The notes under the pieces: generated by a model
Told to the model about the DNA's origin: nothing
What the model saw: the letters and a program-made list of their open reading frames with translations, nothing else
Database searches by the model: none
Shown here: piece by piece, positions 44,751-58,000 of the stretch
Numbering within the stretch: the stretch's first letter is position 1
Layout: every line of letters starts with the position of its first letter
Made by a program: the position numbers and the translations under genes
Assembly: GCA_958298945.1 (NCBI GenBank)
Contig: OY282610.1
Span: 47,685,667 to 47,749,666, forward strand
Origin: Atherix ibis
Lineage: Eukaryota > Arthropoda > Insecta > Diptera > Athericidae
Direction of reading: 5' to 3'
Length of the DNA: 64,000 bases

Positions 44751-45364
44751 TGGTAAAGTTTTTACAACATAATTCATAAAAAAATGGTAAAATTTTCATA
44801 CTAAAAAAAAAAAAAGTTCAAATTGGTAGATCCTGTATTAAGTTTATTAACGAAAACCTAATTATATTTCAATATATTTAATAATATTATATTTTGTTTC
44901 TTTTTGGAGTGGGGTGGAGGTTATGGAGAGTTTGAAGAAATATCAGAAAAACTTATCCTTTAATTAGAACAGGACTGCTGAAAATTTGTATCAACAGAAA
45001 CAAAAAAAAAACAAATCATACGATACTAAAAATATAATCAAATGTTAAAATGTTACTGAAAATGTTCATTTAATAAGTGCCAAAATAATAATAATATTAT
45101 ATATTTCTATGAAAATGCATAAAAAACCAAAATACATACAGAAATTTAATCATACAATATTAACAATACAAAACTTATACGATTTTAAAAAATTACAAAG
45201 AAAATGTAGATGGCTATTATGAATGTGTGTGTGTGTGTGTGCGTATGTATGACATGTTTTATAAAGACCCAAAAACTTTCAGACACAGTTAGTAATATTG
45301 ATTATTTTTGAATATTTAATGACTGAGAACTTTTTTTTTATAAATAAATTAATAGCTTACGAGA
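44751..45364. other. AT-rich intergenic DNA
   Basis: Contains a (TG)n run at about 45222-45241. No gene seen. Confidence 0.6.
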
Positions 45365-46183
45365 GCAGTATGATAATTCAGTGATAAATGAAAAAATGAG
45401 ATTAATTTATTCAACAAAAATTTATTTATTTTCCAGCATACCCTCTATTTAGCTAGATAGATTTGTCAAACTCGGTAGAAAAAAGCCTTAGTTTTGGATA
45501 CAACATAAGAATTCGATGCAAAATTATTTTAACTAAGTCATTTCTTCATTTTTGAAAATAGGAAAAAGTCGCAGGAGCCAAATCTGAAGAATATGATGGG
45601 TGGAAAAGCAATTCAGAACATAATTCTACTAGATTTGCTGTTGCATTTGTCGATGAATGTGCAGATATATTTTCATGCTGAAAAATAATATGTTTCTTTG
45701 CCAAATATGGTTGGTTTGTCTTGATTTAATTATTCAATTGAGAAAAAAAAATTTTACTGCCATTCGAATGTTTGGCTTTATATGATTTCTTGAGAAATTT
45801 AGACTTGCTTTTATGTATAAGTTTTCTAATAAATAAATTACTTGCTAAAAAAAATATATAATTCCTAATAACAAATTCAATTTAACCAGAACAGTTAAAA
45901 AGGCATCAAACATTGAAAATAAAAAAGACTTTCAAATTATAAAAATTCAAATTAAATGGACTATGAGCAAAGTATCGTCACCAACCTTCTTACACCAATA
46001 ACTCATTGCTTACTGAGATGTGACTGAACTGACCATTTGCAAAATATTTCTATAAATTAGTACAATCTGTTTTCTTTTTATATTTATATGGCGTCTTGTT
46101 AAGAATACCAGATAATAAAAAGAATACTATTTTACTGATATAAACTACATTTTTTTGCATTTATTACTGACTTATCATATTGC
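45365..46183 (-). mobile_element. mariner family A, copy 6, degenerate
   Basis: Left end GCAGTATGATAATTCAGTGA, right end TTATTACTGACTTATCATAT; 819 bp. Minus-strand transposase pieces are visible (a block near 45640-45720 matching the family's HHDNAPVHS region) but there is no intact frame. It lies downstream of trol. Confidence 0.8.
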
Positions 46184-48996
46184 CCCCGTACTTTCAGATT
46201 TCAATCATTTTCTTAAACGTATTTTATATCGTATTTTGTTTGAAATTGTTGACTAGGCTTAATATGATCATGGAAATGCTTTAATTCTTGATATCCACAT
46301 TTTCATTTCAATTTTAACTTTTCATTTGTTAACAATTCTATCAACTCTTGTAGTGATAATTCTACGGTTTGTAAGTTTAAAAAAGGGTCTCGTCGCCATC
46401 TGGAATGATTATGTTGGCAGCCACTGATTTAACCCAATATCATGCAATGAATGAATCGATTGTCATCTATAAATAATAAATATACATTTTTGGAGTACGA
46501 TGTAATACAATCTGTTCCAGTATAATATCCATTAGGCTTAAATGTACGATAAATTAAATGAATACAAATATAAAAGGAGTATTCAAAAAATTTCACATGA
46601 AACGAATGAAAATAGGCAAAGAATCAAAAACATAAATCCTAAAAGCTTAAGTGGAATTTAAGACTATAAGCTGAATAAAAACGCTAATTTTACATTCCCG
46701 ATTTTGCCATTTGCCTTTGAATATTTGAAATTTTTCTTTCTTTTTCTAGTAGTTCAAAAAAATAATAATAATAATAAAATTTGTGATTGGACATTTTTTA
46801 AAAAGTACATAAACACAATTGAAGAGTATCTATTTTAACCATGCTACGACATCTGGATGGAAATATTGAAACTTCTAGTCAGCCACGACTGCACGAAATC
46901 AGTGATCATATTTTATGGCAATTTTTCTCAAAATTTTCCTTTTTTGCAGATAATTTTCTTTTAAATTTGTTTAAATATTTTTTAAGATCATTTTAATAAA
47001 TTTTTTTCTAGCTGTATTTTTATTAATTATATTGAATAAGTTTTTTTTATTATTTTCAACAAAAAAAAAATATGCAAAAAAACCTAATATTTTTCACGAT
47101 AATATTTAAAATTATAAAAATAAGATTTTAATTATGAAATTTAGAATAACTGAAAAATTTAATGAAAAGTTTTTTTTTTTAAGTATTGTATTTTAATTTA
47201 ATTTAAATAAAAATTAATAAAATACAATACAAAAAAGCTTATTGTTCACACTTGTAAATAAACTTCAATAAAACGATACGAAACATATTTGAAGTGATGT
47301 TAAACATGATTACAAAATATTGTTAATAAAGAGGAACAAATTTAAAAAAAAAAAAAGTACAATGATATTATATAAAGTATATGAAAATTGTATAAAAAAA
47401 AAACTAAAATTTTTATAACATTCAAGTTATTGTTACTCACATAACCAAGAATAGGTAGGTAGGTCCTTTCAACATGTAGCAGATGTAAATTTTGTTAATC
47501 CTGTAAACTTGTTTTTCTTTTTATTTCTAAACGCGTCGTTTTATTTAATTTATTTATTTTGTGTTTTTCATCATTTATACAATAATATTTCCTGTTTGAT
47601 ATTTTTGATAATATTTAAATATGGTATATGAGGTATGGATAAAATAGTTAAATAATCAAATTTCAATTAAACAATAAAGACAATAATGTTATTATATAAA
47701 ATATCAATAATTAAATTTAGAGAAGATAAATAAAGGGTGTACTAAATTGATAATATTGAAAATATTAAAAATAACTATTAAAAAAAAGAACTCCTAAAAT
47801 AATATCAAAAACATTTCTTATTTAAGGTATATGGTATTAAAATAAATAATAATAATAATTCTAAGAAGAAGATGAAGAATAACGAGAAAAAAACTCAATT
47901 TCTGTACAAACATACATCTTATAAATGAATTCAAAAATAAATCAATAATAAAATATATATTCTTAGAATAAAAACAATAAAAAAAAAATTTCAAAAAGGC
48001 AATAAAAATAAAATGCTTTTAAGAATTAATTTACTTGCGTTTTTTTTTTCTCGAATTTCCTTTTAAATTTTTCGCCAATATATTCAAAATTATCGTAATG
48101 GAATTTTACTAATTTCAAGGAACACGAGAATTTTTAACAAAACATAATATTCTTTTCAGGAGTTCGTTGGCTTAATTGTCGCTCAGTCTTCAATTTATCT
48201 TCCAGTGTATACAATTGAACAATTATATAAATAAAAATGTTTTAATAATTTCAACACGTTATTACAGCGTTAGACACTCTATAACAAATTGCTTTTAATT
48301 ATGCTCTATAGCTGTTAAATGCCAACAGACAAATGTCATCCAAACCAAAATGGCGGCCAAACAAAATCAACCTAGAACATAAAAATCACCCTGTATTTGG
48401 AGCAAAATTTTCATCACAATGCATTAATAACAATACAAACCACCGCATCTGAATATTAATAATACTAACTATTATTTTTTTTATATTCTAATAGAACAAT
48501 GCTTTATTTATAATTTATTTAAATATATATTTTTTTCATATTAAGAATTGAATTATTGGTTCTATACTTTATGTTTATTATAATATAAAATTGTTAATCT
48601 ATCTAAATTTCTTTAATATTGAAATCTATCTAAATTGCATGTACTTTTGCTATGTTTCTCTAATCGTAGTCTCGCTCGAATTGTAGATCCTTCCAGTAAC
48701 TTCCTTTTATCAGTTAGTGTGAATTTTATTGAATATTATTAATTTTTGAATCTATTTATTTTCCCTTAAATGATGCCTTCGTTATCTTTTTTGAAGAAAA
48801 ACACATAATTTACTATAAAAGATTTGAGTAATATCTACAATATAAGTTTTTTTCTTGTTATGCATATGTATAAATACGAGTATATGTTTTCTGGTTTTTT
48901 TTTGTTTTTTTTTAATGAAAATATGTTAGTTAAATAATCGCATTTAAATCAATTTAGTTATTAAAAAAATGTTCAGAAAAATTTTATATACACATA
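46184..48996. other. AT-rich intergenic DNA
   Basis: No gene recognised. Around 48160-48420 the sequence is less AT-rich and includes CCAAAATGGCGGCC; I could not assign it. Confidence 0.5.
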
Positions 48997-50207
48997 TTGG
49001 GTTGTAATTTCGTTGTTTCCCAACAGAGGACTTAATTGTATTTTCTCACAACCAACTTCACACTTAAGCCGCATAATCATATGTATTTTGACAGCTGACA
49101 TTCGGTTGATTCTGCACAGTAGCTTTGGGTGATACCCTTTTAAATATGGAAAGTGAAAAACAGCATTTTCGGCATATTTGACTTTTTTACTATAGAAAAG
49201 ATAAAAATGTTGTTCAAGGAAGAAAAAAATTATCCGAGAAGATGTGTTAAGTTAGCACCAGTACCAAAATTGATTTGCCAAATTTCGATACGGCAATTTT
49301 GATCTCGAAGATGCACCACATTCTGGAAGGTCAGTTGAAGCTGATGAAGACGAATAACAACTCGTGAGATCACTGAGAGATTTAATTTATCGAATACGAC
49401 CGTTCATGACCATTTGAAACGGCTAGGTTTTATCTCAAAGCTCGACATATGGGTTCCTCTTCTTCTTACGGAAAAAAATGTGTGCCGTCACATTGACGTT
49501 TGTGATTTGCTTCTCCAACGCAAAGAAAATGATCAATTTTTGAAGCGTATAAATACTGGAGATAAAAAATGGGTTATCTACAACAATGTTAAGCGCAAAA
49601 GATCTTGGAGTAGAAAAGATGAACCAGATCAAAGAACTTCCAAAGCCAATATTCATTAAAAAAGGTTATGCTATCTGTTTGGTAGGAGTTTAAAGGAATC
49701 GTTTATTTTGAGCTTCTACCGAGCAACACGACGATCAATTCTGAAGTGTACTATCATCAGTTGGACAAATTTAATGATTCACTTAAAGAAAAAAGGCCAG
49801 AATTGGTCAATAGGAAAGGTATAGTTTTCCAACAGGATAATGCGAAACCACATACAAGTTTGACCACTCGGCAAAAGATTTTAGAGCTTGTATGGGATAT
49901 ACTGCCACATCCACCATACTCTCCAAACTTAGCACCTTTCGATTATCATTTGTTTCGGTCTCTACAAAATTTTTTAGACGGTAAAACTTTTAATTCAAAT
50001 GAGGAGGTCAAAAATCACTTGGATCAGTTTTTTGCCAGCAAAGAACAAAAATTTTATGAGCGTGGAATTATGATACTGCCAGAAAGATGGCAAAGGATAT
50101 TGGATTAGACTGGACCATATTTAATTGAATAAAATAATAATTCAATATAAGAAAATCGTCTTTCATTTTTATTTAAAAAAAACGAAATTACTTTCCGCAC
50201 AACCCAA
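48997..50207 (+). mobile_element. mellifera-type mariner (SETMAR-like transposase), inactive
   Basis: Both ends carry TTGGGTTGT (left) and its complement ACAACCCAA (right), each beside TA; 1211 bp. The plus strand encodes HDHLKRLGFISKLDIWVPLL, LKRINTGDKKWVIYNNVKRK (first catalytic Asp region), RPELVNRKGIVFQQDNAKPH (second Asp) and SPNLAPFDYHLFRSLQNFLD (third Asp region). This matches the transposase type domesticated in primate SETMAR. The C-terminal half (49746-50108) is intact; the N-terminal half has stops. The left terminal repeat lacks about eight bases present in the right one. Confidence 0.93.
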
Positions 50208-50754
50208 TATTATTATTTTTTTTTATTGTTATTTTTTTTCTCGTTTATATATTATATTAAATTATATAATTTGTAATTAAAAGAAATGGTTGCGAGGATT
50301 TTTTCGAATATTATATATTAATGCTTGGTGATTTCCTTGTTCAATAAAAAAATTATTATTATTTTTGGAAGAACTATGATTTTTGTCCCAATTTTTTCTA
50401 TTCTTTGATTATTGCCTGCCCGCCTAATCACGACTTATAACAAATTGCTGCTTACCTCTGGGACTGAGACTAATACTTTCTGTTGTTTTTTTTCTTTTTG
50501 GTTGTTCTCCTCTTCGATAAATAGTTCGAGGCGCGTTTCGAGATTTTCTAGTGGAGCGGCTATCATTTTCTCAATAATTAACTTTCAATCAAAAAATGAT
50601 GTAAAGTCTAAAAAAATGATGCAAAACTTTAATGTGAACAGCATCCTCTCGGGAGTCATTTTTTTTTGTCAGGTAAAAGTTCACGGGTTCACTTTCGTAA
50701 GCGTTATCGGATCATGGCATCTTCTGGCAGTAGTGCTAGCCGAGGTAACAAACT
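50208..50754. other. intergenic DNA between transposon relics
   Basis: No gene recognised. It may include the eroded 5' part of the RTE relic. Confidence 0.45.
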
Positions 50755-51790
50755 GAACGAAGATTCCATGCATGGCCTTACTGATTTGTACGCCACCTCT
50801 TTGGTAAAGACCAAATCATCCATGCCATCGATAAGGCTACAATAACACATAACACTGAAACCAACTTACTTTTTAAGAAAGGAGATTGTGCAAGTATGGA
50901 TAACTACAGACCGATCAGTCTCCTATCTATCTTATACAAACTGCTAATAAAAGCTATAATATTACGATTTATACAAGAAGTCGACTTTTACCAACGCGTC
51001 GAACAAGCAGGATTCAAGAAGGGCTGTAGCACGCTCGCTCGATCACATTCAACCGTGACGTGCCCTGATAGAGAAATGTACTGGATACAAATTGCCACTT
51101 CATCTTGCATTTGTAGACTGAAAGAACTCGCAGGAGCTGGACGAAAGTTCTCGTTCGGTTGGACTAAGACTGAATAAAACTAAAATTATGAGTCCCGATA
51201 ACTTACAGATCACAATCAATAATACCACACTGGAAAATATAAGCGGGTATATTTACCTGGGACACACGATTCAACCCGGCGAGAAAACTAGACAGCCAGC
51301 GAGAAAACTAGACAGCGAAAATTACCAGGATGATTAGTTTGTCTGGGGCAGTTTTTGGTAAGCTCAGGTACATAATTAGAGAAAAAAAGATACCCATGAA
51401 TCTCAGAAGGAAAGTTAGGCTAAGATATGTATTTTCTTCCTGTTATAACCTATAGGCTAGAAACTCCGACACTCACAGTAAACAGTGTAAACAGACTCAA
51501 AGTTTGTCAGCGAGTGATGGAAAGGTTAATGCTAGGCGTCTCTGATGTGGTACAATGCTTTCCGAGTTTAAAATGAAGATGGATAATAGCGGGGATAATC
51601 TCAAATGGACCAAAAGGTTATGCAATGGAGAACCTTGAAATTCGAAGAGAAGTTTCGGAAGACCCCAATCAAGATGGAGAGATGATATACAACCGCATGC
51701 GGGGGGAAATTTGACACAAATAGTGGAAATCATGGGAAAAATCGAAAGAGCCCAATGTTCAGGAGTGGACTAAGACAGTCTGAAAAAGAA
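50755..51790 (+). mobile_element. RTE-type LINE relic
   Basis: Reverse transcriptase text: FKKGDCASMDNYRPISLLSI, QRVEQAGFKKGCST, then in other frames KTKIMSPDNLQITINNTTLE and ISGYIYLGHTI. These match the RTE clade (NYRPISLL, EQAGFRKG, Y-YLGH). The YADD core is deleted. A short tandem duplication of GCGAGAAAACTAGACAGC lies at about 51280-51317. Confidence 0.75.
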
Positions 51791-51857
51791 GAAGAGGAAA
51801 AGAAAAGGAGTTCACCTCAATAACGATTTGGCGAGTCTTTTTTTACTAACCATAATA

Positions 51858-52719
51858 CGAGGTCTGTTCAAAAAGTATCGCGAATTTTGAATTTCCCCGG
51901 GTTACGTATATTCGATTTTCGATTTTTTGTGGCGTTATGTTGGTACTCATGTCTCTCATTTATGCCCAGAAGTCGGGCCATTTTGAATGTTCAGTCAATT
52001 TTTGACAGCTGCTTTGCTTGCACGTGTTTTGGCTCGTCTTCGATTTTTGCCCATTTTCAGACCAAAAACAGTATCGCATTAACATTGCTAAGGAGCTGTT
52101 GGACTATGTCCGCGACGACCTAAATTTGCTCCAGAGAGTCATAACTGGTGACGAATCATGGGTTTATGGTTATGACGTGGAAACCAAAGCTCAATCATCC
52201 CAATGGAAACTGGCGCACGAGCCAAGACCAAAAAAAGCGCGCTAAGTTCGGTCGAATGTGAAAGTTTTGCTTAGCTTTCTTCGATTGCATGGGCATGGTG
52301 CATCGTGAGTTCTTGCCACAGGGTAGGACGGTCAATAAGGAATATTACCTGGACGTAATGCGCAAGTTGAACGAAACAATCCGCCAGAAACGCTCGGATT
52401 TGTGGAAGAACAAAAATTGGCTTTTGCACTATGATAATGTCCCTGGCCACCTTATTCCTCAGATCTGGCCCCCTGTAACTTTTTCTTGTTCTCGAAACAG
52501 ATTCTTTGATCCATTTTTTGGAATGGGCAAAAATCGAAGACGAGCCAAAACACGTGCAAACAAAGCAGCTGTCAAAAATTAACTGAACATTCAAAATGGC
52601 CGAACTTGTCGGCATATGTGAGAGGCATGAGTACGAATATAACGCCACAAAAAATCGAAAATCGAATATACTTAACCCGCGGAAATTCAAAATTCGCGAT
52701 ACTTTTTGAACAGACTTCG
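51858..52719 (+). mobile_element. mariner derivative with ~170-200-bp inverted repeats
   Basis: The ends CGAGGTCTGTTCAAAAAGTA and its near-complement are flanked by TA (51856-51857 and 52720-52721); total 862 bp. The first ~180 bases recur inverted at the other end with few changes, so frames from both arms read alike (IFDFRFFVALC versus IFDFRFFVALY). Between the arms the plus strand encodes RVITGDESWVYGYDVETKAQ (catalytic Asp) and later LLHYDNVPGH. The N-terminal DNA-binding part is gone. Confidence 0.88.
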
Positions 52720-52721
52720 TA

Positions 52722-53386
52722 TTTAAACTTTTTCTCTCCATTTTTGTACGAAATGTTGCACAATAAATTTTACTATCGTCGGTCGTATATTATTTGCTGT
52801 TATAATAATTTAAATGGCATAGTAAATTTGTTCTCATTCAAAAAATACTAAAATTTATTTGTTATTGAATAAAATTAGTCTGATTTGTTGTATTCAACAA
52901 ATTTATTTAATTTCGCAATTATATCTGACCTCTTCTAGAATGAAGACGATCGAATTGTTGTTATTTATTTCTTAGCCAGAACCAAAGCAATTCAATATTC
53001 GCTTATTCAAAATGAACTGAAGATAAATTTGCTAAACTGTTTGTTATTATTTTTGTTAAACTCTTTTAGATTTAAATAATTTATGCACAATTTCAATTTA
53101 ATTTTAAATAAGCTGCTGACAATCATTCCAAAGTTAAATCAAATTATTGTTGCAAATTGAATAGAACTGTTTGCAAATATTTAATCTAACGATTAGCTAA
53201 GAATTTCATTAGGAATTGTATAATAATAGCCTAATCAATTGTGTAATTTTATTGATATTTTTTGTATAAATACAAGGTAATTTTGAAAATTCTGTAATTT
53301 TACTATACGAATACGGCTCGAACTCGCAACGTTTGTGATTTTCAACATTCACTCGTACTCTTGGCGGCAAAATAGTAACTTTTAGT
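52722..53386. other. 5' region of the odorant receptor gene
   Basis: AT-rich. No clear TATA box or initiator could be picked out. Confidence 0.5.
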
Positions 53387-54689
53387 ATGGACAATTTCGA
53401 GCGTCAAAAGTTATTGAAGTCAATATATGGCGCACAACGGAAATATTTTCGGCGGATAGGATTCTGGCCATTAGGCTCCGACGCATCTGGGACGCAGACC
53501 TTCTTATATAAGCTGCACTTTCTGCAAATGTTTCTCTTCTGGGTTCTGGCATATATACTATTTATGATAGTTGAATTGTTTCGCTGTTGGGGTAATATTG
53601 GCAATGTGATTCAAGTGTTAATCATGTTGAGCACCGAAATTGGCGTTTTGGCTAAATTGATTTCCGTACGATTTGATGGAGCCACCTACGAACAGTTAAT
53701 CGACAGCTTGGACGATTCTTATTACCGTCCTGTGCATTATTCCGAAGAATCGATTCTTCGCAATACGGCACAATATTGGCTTAAGATGCGCAATCTATAC
53801 TCTGCGACTAGCCTATTATCAGTTGGCCTTGTCACATTGAGCCCATTGCTCAGTAACAATATAAATCTACCTTTAGCTGCATACTATCCACTGGACATGA
53901 ACAGAACAATCAACTTTATTTTCATATATTTCTATCAGGTTTTTGGCCTTGTTTTGCATTGTATTGTCAATATGGCGGCCGATTCGTTAATTGTATCTTT
54001 CGAAATCTTCATCAGCGCTCAACTAGCTATTCTTCAGGACCGTCTACAGACTATATCTATAAATCGATTCTCAAAAACATCTAATCAACAATTAAAATCA
54101 GCAATACAAAATCATAAAAGTATTCTGCGAACTTCTAGGCTATTGGAACAAGTTCTAAGTGTTCCGTTTACAATCCAGATCGCAGCATCAATTGTAGTTA
54201 TTTGCGTTAATCTTTATGTTTTATCACATGTATGGAAATTTAATCAAACGAAAATGTTCAAAATCAACTTAAATAATAATAATAAAATATATTTCAGGTT
54301 TCCATAGTGGACGAGGATTTTGTCGCATTCATGAAAATCATATTCTATCAAGCTTGCATGCTTTTACAGATCTTTATGATCTGCTTTTATGGGAATGAGA
54401 TTGTTACGAATAGTCAACGTCTAAAATGGAGCTTATATAATGCAAACTGGTTTAAATGGTCGGAGTCGAATAAGAAAACTATGATTATCATGTTAAATCG
54501 ATTCAGTAAGCCCATTGAGCTGAGGGCATTGAAACTATTCCCATTCGATCTTGTAACATTTTCATCTGTAAGAAAATTCCCCCTTTTCAACAAAATAAGC
54601 TAGAAAAAATCATCAAATGCTTTTTATACTTTCAGATACTGAACTCATCATATCGATACTTTACACTTTTGAAAAACTTCAACAACTAA
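53387..54689 (+). CDS. insect odorant receptor (7tm_6), three exons
   Basis: Joined exons 53387-54229, 54298-54567 and 54636-54689 give 388 residues, the usual OR length. Both introns are 68 bases, phase 0 and GT-AG. Hydrophobic spans occur at about residues 45-65, 74-94, 138-160, 176-205 and 262-280 in exon 1, and at the start of exon 2 (KIIFYQACMLLQIFMICFYG). The end of exon 2 and exon 3 carry the OR C-terminal hallmarks: CFYGNEIVTNSQRL, YNANWFKW, then SSYRYFTLLKNFN. ORs form ligand-gated cation channels with Orco in olfactory neuron dendrites (family knowledge). The start ATG precedes MDNFERQKLL with no competing upstream Met. All junctions are open, so it looks functional. I cannot name the subfamily. 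Confidence 0.93.
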
Positions 54690-55030
54690 ACCGATTTATT
54701 TACTGTTTGCTAATAGAAGTTAAATTTGAAAAAAATTGATTCGCCATTCTATAAAAGCACATATAATTTTTCCAAATTTTCTTACAATATTTAAATTGGT
54801 TTTATTTTTTTTTAAATACTTGAGCAATTCTCCAAATTAATTCTCATTCACAAAAAATAATAAACCAATTAAAATGGCATAACTGACACAATAGATGCAC
54901 ATGTAAAGTTAATATTTGTGTAATTAATTAATAAAATGACAACAGCAAAAAAATAACAAAAGTTTTTTAGTTTATATATATATGTGGTGCGCCATGTGGT
55001 AAGGTCCATCTTGTTAAGGTCTTTCGCTAT
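54690..55030. other. odorant receptor 3' flank
   Basis: AT-rich, with possible polyadenylation signals (AATAAA) near 54858 and 54930. No gene. Confidence 0.5.
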
Positions 55031-58000
55031 TGGTAAAAGTGTAGAGAAAAACTACAAATATTCCAAGGGTCCCCCAAAGGAAAATTTTCAATTTTACTGC
55101 ATTTTTCAAGAAATCGTATTTTTCGCAACTTTCGACCAAAATCGATGCAGTTTTCAGCAATTTATGCATTTTGAATGTTTCTCTATGGTTTGGACCAAAG
55201 AAATCGTGGATTGACAAAAGTTAAATTTTCGAGAAAAATTACAAATCTTCCAAGGGTCACCCAAAGGAAAAGTTTCAATTTTACTGCATTTTTCAAGAAA
55301 TCGTATTTTCCGCAAATTTCGGCCAAAATCGATGCAGTTTCTAGCAATTTATGCATTTTGAATGTTTCTCTATGGTTCGAACCAAAAACATCGTGGATTG
55401 AAGCAAGTTAAATCTTCGAGAAAAATTATAAATCTTCCAAGGGTCCCTCCAAAGGAAAATTTTCAATTTTCCTACATTTTTCAAGAAATCGTATTTTTCG
55501 CAACTTTCGACCAAAATCGATGCAGTTTTCAGTAATTTATGCATTTTGAATGTTTCTCTATGGTTTGGACCAAAAAAAATCGTGGATTGACAAAAGTTAA
55601 ATTTTCGAGAAAAATTACAAATCTTCCAAGGGTCACCCAAAGGAAAATTTTCAATTTTACTGCATTTTTCAAGAAATTGTTTCAGTTTACAGCAATTTAC
55701 ACATTTTGAATGTTTCTCTATGGTTTGGACCAAAGAAAATCGTGGATTGACAAAAGTTAAATTTTCGAGAAAAATTACAAATCTTCCAAGTGTCCCCCAA
55801 AGGAAAATTTTCAATTTTACTGCATTTTTCAAGAAATTGTTTCAGTTTTCAGCAATTTACGGATTTTGAATGTTTCTCTATGGTTTGGACCAAAAAAAAT
55901 CGTGGATTGACAAAAGTTAAATTTTCGAGAAAAATTACAAATCTTCCAAGGGTCACCCAAAGGAAAAGTTTCAATTTTACTGCATTTTTCAAGAAATCGT
56001 ATTTTCCGCAAATTTCGGCCAAAATCGATGCAGTTTCTAGCAATTTATGCATTTTGAATGTTTCTCTATGGTTCGAACCAAAAACATCGTGGATTGACAA
56101 AAGTTAAATCTTCGAGAAAAATTATAAATCTTCCAAGGGTCCCTCCAAAGGAAAATTTTCAATTTTACTACATTTTTCAAGAAATCGTATTTTTCGCAAC
56201 TTTCGACCAAAATCGATGCAGTTTTCAGTAATTTATGCATTTTGAATGTTTCTCTATGGTTTGGACCAAAAAAAATCGTGGATTGACAAAAGTTAAATTT
56301 TCGAGAAAAATTACAAATCTTCCAAGTGTCCCCCAAAGGAAAAGTTTCAATTTTACTGCATTTTTCAAGAAATTGTTTCAGTTTTCAGCAATTTACGCAT
56401 TTTGAATGTTTCTCTATGGTTTGGACCAAAGAAAATCGTGGATTGACAAAAGTTAAATTTTCGAGAAAAATTACAAATCTTCCAAGTGTCCCCCAAAGGA
56501 AAATTTTCAATTTTACTGCATTTTTTAAGAAATTGTTTCAGTTTTCAGCAATTTACGGATTTTGAATGTTTCTCTATGGTTTGGACCAAAAAAAATCGTG
56601 GATTGACAAAAGTTAAATTTTCGAGAAAAATTACAAATCTTCCAAGGGTCACCCAAAGGAAAAGTTTCAATTTTACTGCATTTTTCAAGAAATCGTATTT
56701 TCCGCAAATTTCGGCCAAAATCGATGCAGTTTTTAGCAATTTATGTATTTTGAATGTTTCTCTATGGTTTGGACCAAAAAAAATCGTGGATTGACAAAAG
56801 TTAAATTTTCGAGAAAAATTACAAATCTTCCAAGTGTCCCCCAAAGGAAAATTTTCAATTTTACTGCATTTTTCAAGAAATTGTTTCAGTTTTCAGCAAT
56901 TTACGCATTTTGAATGTTTCTCTATGGTTTGGACCAAAGAAAATCGTGGATTGACAAAAGTTAAATTTTCGAGAAAAATTACAAATCTTCCAAGTGTCCC
57001 CCAAAGGAAAATTTTCAATTTTACTGCATTTTTTAAGAAATTGTTTCAGTTTTCAGCAATTTACGGATTTTGAATGTTTCTCTATGGTTTGGACCAAAAA
57101 AAATCGTGGATTGACAAAAGTTAAATTTTCGAGAAAAATTACAAATCTTCCAAGGGTCACCCAAAGGAAAAGTTTCAATTTTACTGCATTTTTCAAGAAA
57201 TCGTATTTTCCGCAACTTTCGACCAAAATCGATGCAGTTTTCAGCAATTTATGCATTTTGAATGTTTCTCTATGGTTTGGACCAAAAAAAATCGTGGATT
57301 GACAAAAGTTAAATTTTCGAGAAAAATTACAAATCTTCCAAGTGTCCCCCAAAGAAAAATTTTCAATTTTACTGCATTTTTCAAGAAATCGTATTTTCCG
57401 CAAATTTCGACCAAAATCGATGCAGTTTTTAGCAATTTATGTATTTTGAATGTTTCTCTATGGTTTGGACCAAAAAAAATCGTGGATTGACAAAAGTTAA
57501 ATTTTCGAGAAAAATTACAAATCTTCCAAGTGTCCCCCAAAGGAAAATTTTCAATTTTACTGCATTTTTCAAGAAATTGTTTCAGTTTTCAGCAATTTAC
57601 GCATTTTGAATGTTTCTCTATGGTTTGGACCAAAGAAAATCGTGGATTGACAAAAGTTAAATTTTCGAGAAAAATTACAAATCTTCCAAGGGTCACCCAA
57701 AGGAAAAGTTTCAATTTTACTGCATTTTTCAAGAAATCGTATTTTCCGCAAATTTCGGCCAAAATCGATGCAGTTTCTAGCAATTTATGCATTTTGAATG
57801 TTTCTCTATGGTTCGAACCAAAAACATCGTGGATTGAAGCAAGTTAAATCTTCGAGAAAAATTATAAATCTTCCAAGGGTCCCTCCAAAGGAAAATTTTC
57901 AATTTTACTGCATTTTTCAAGAAATTGTTTCAGTTTTCAGCAATTTACGCATTTTGAATGTTTCTCTATGGTTTGCACCAAAGAAAATCGTGGATTGACA

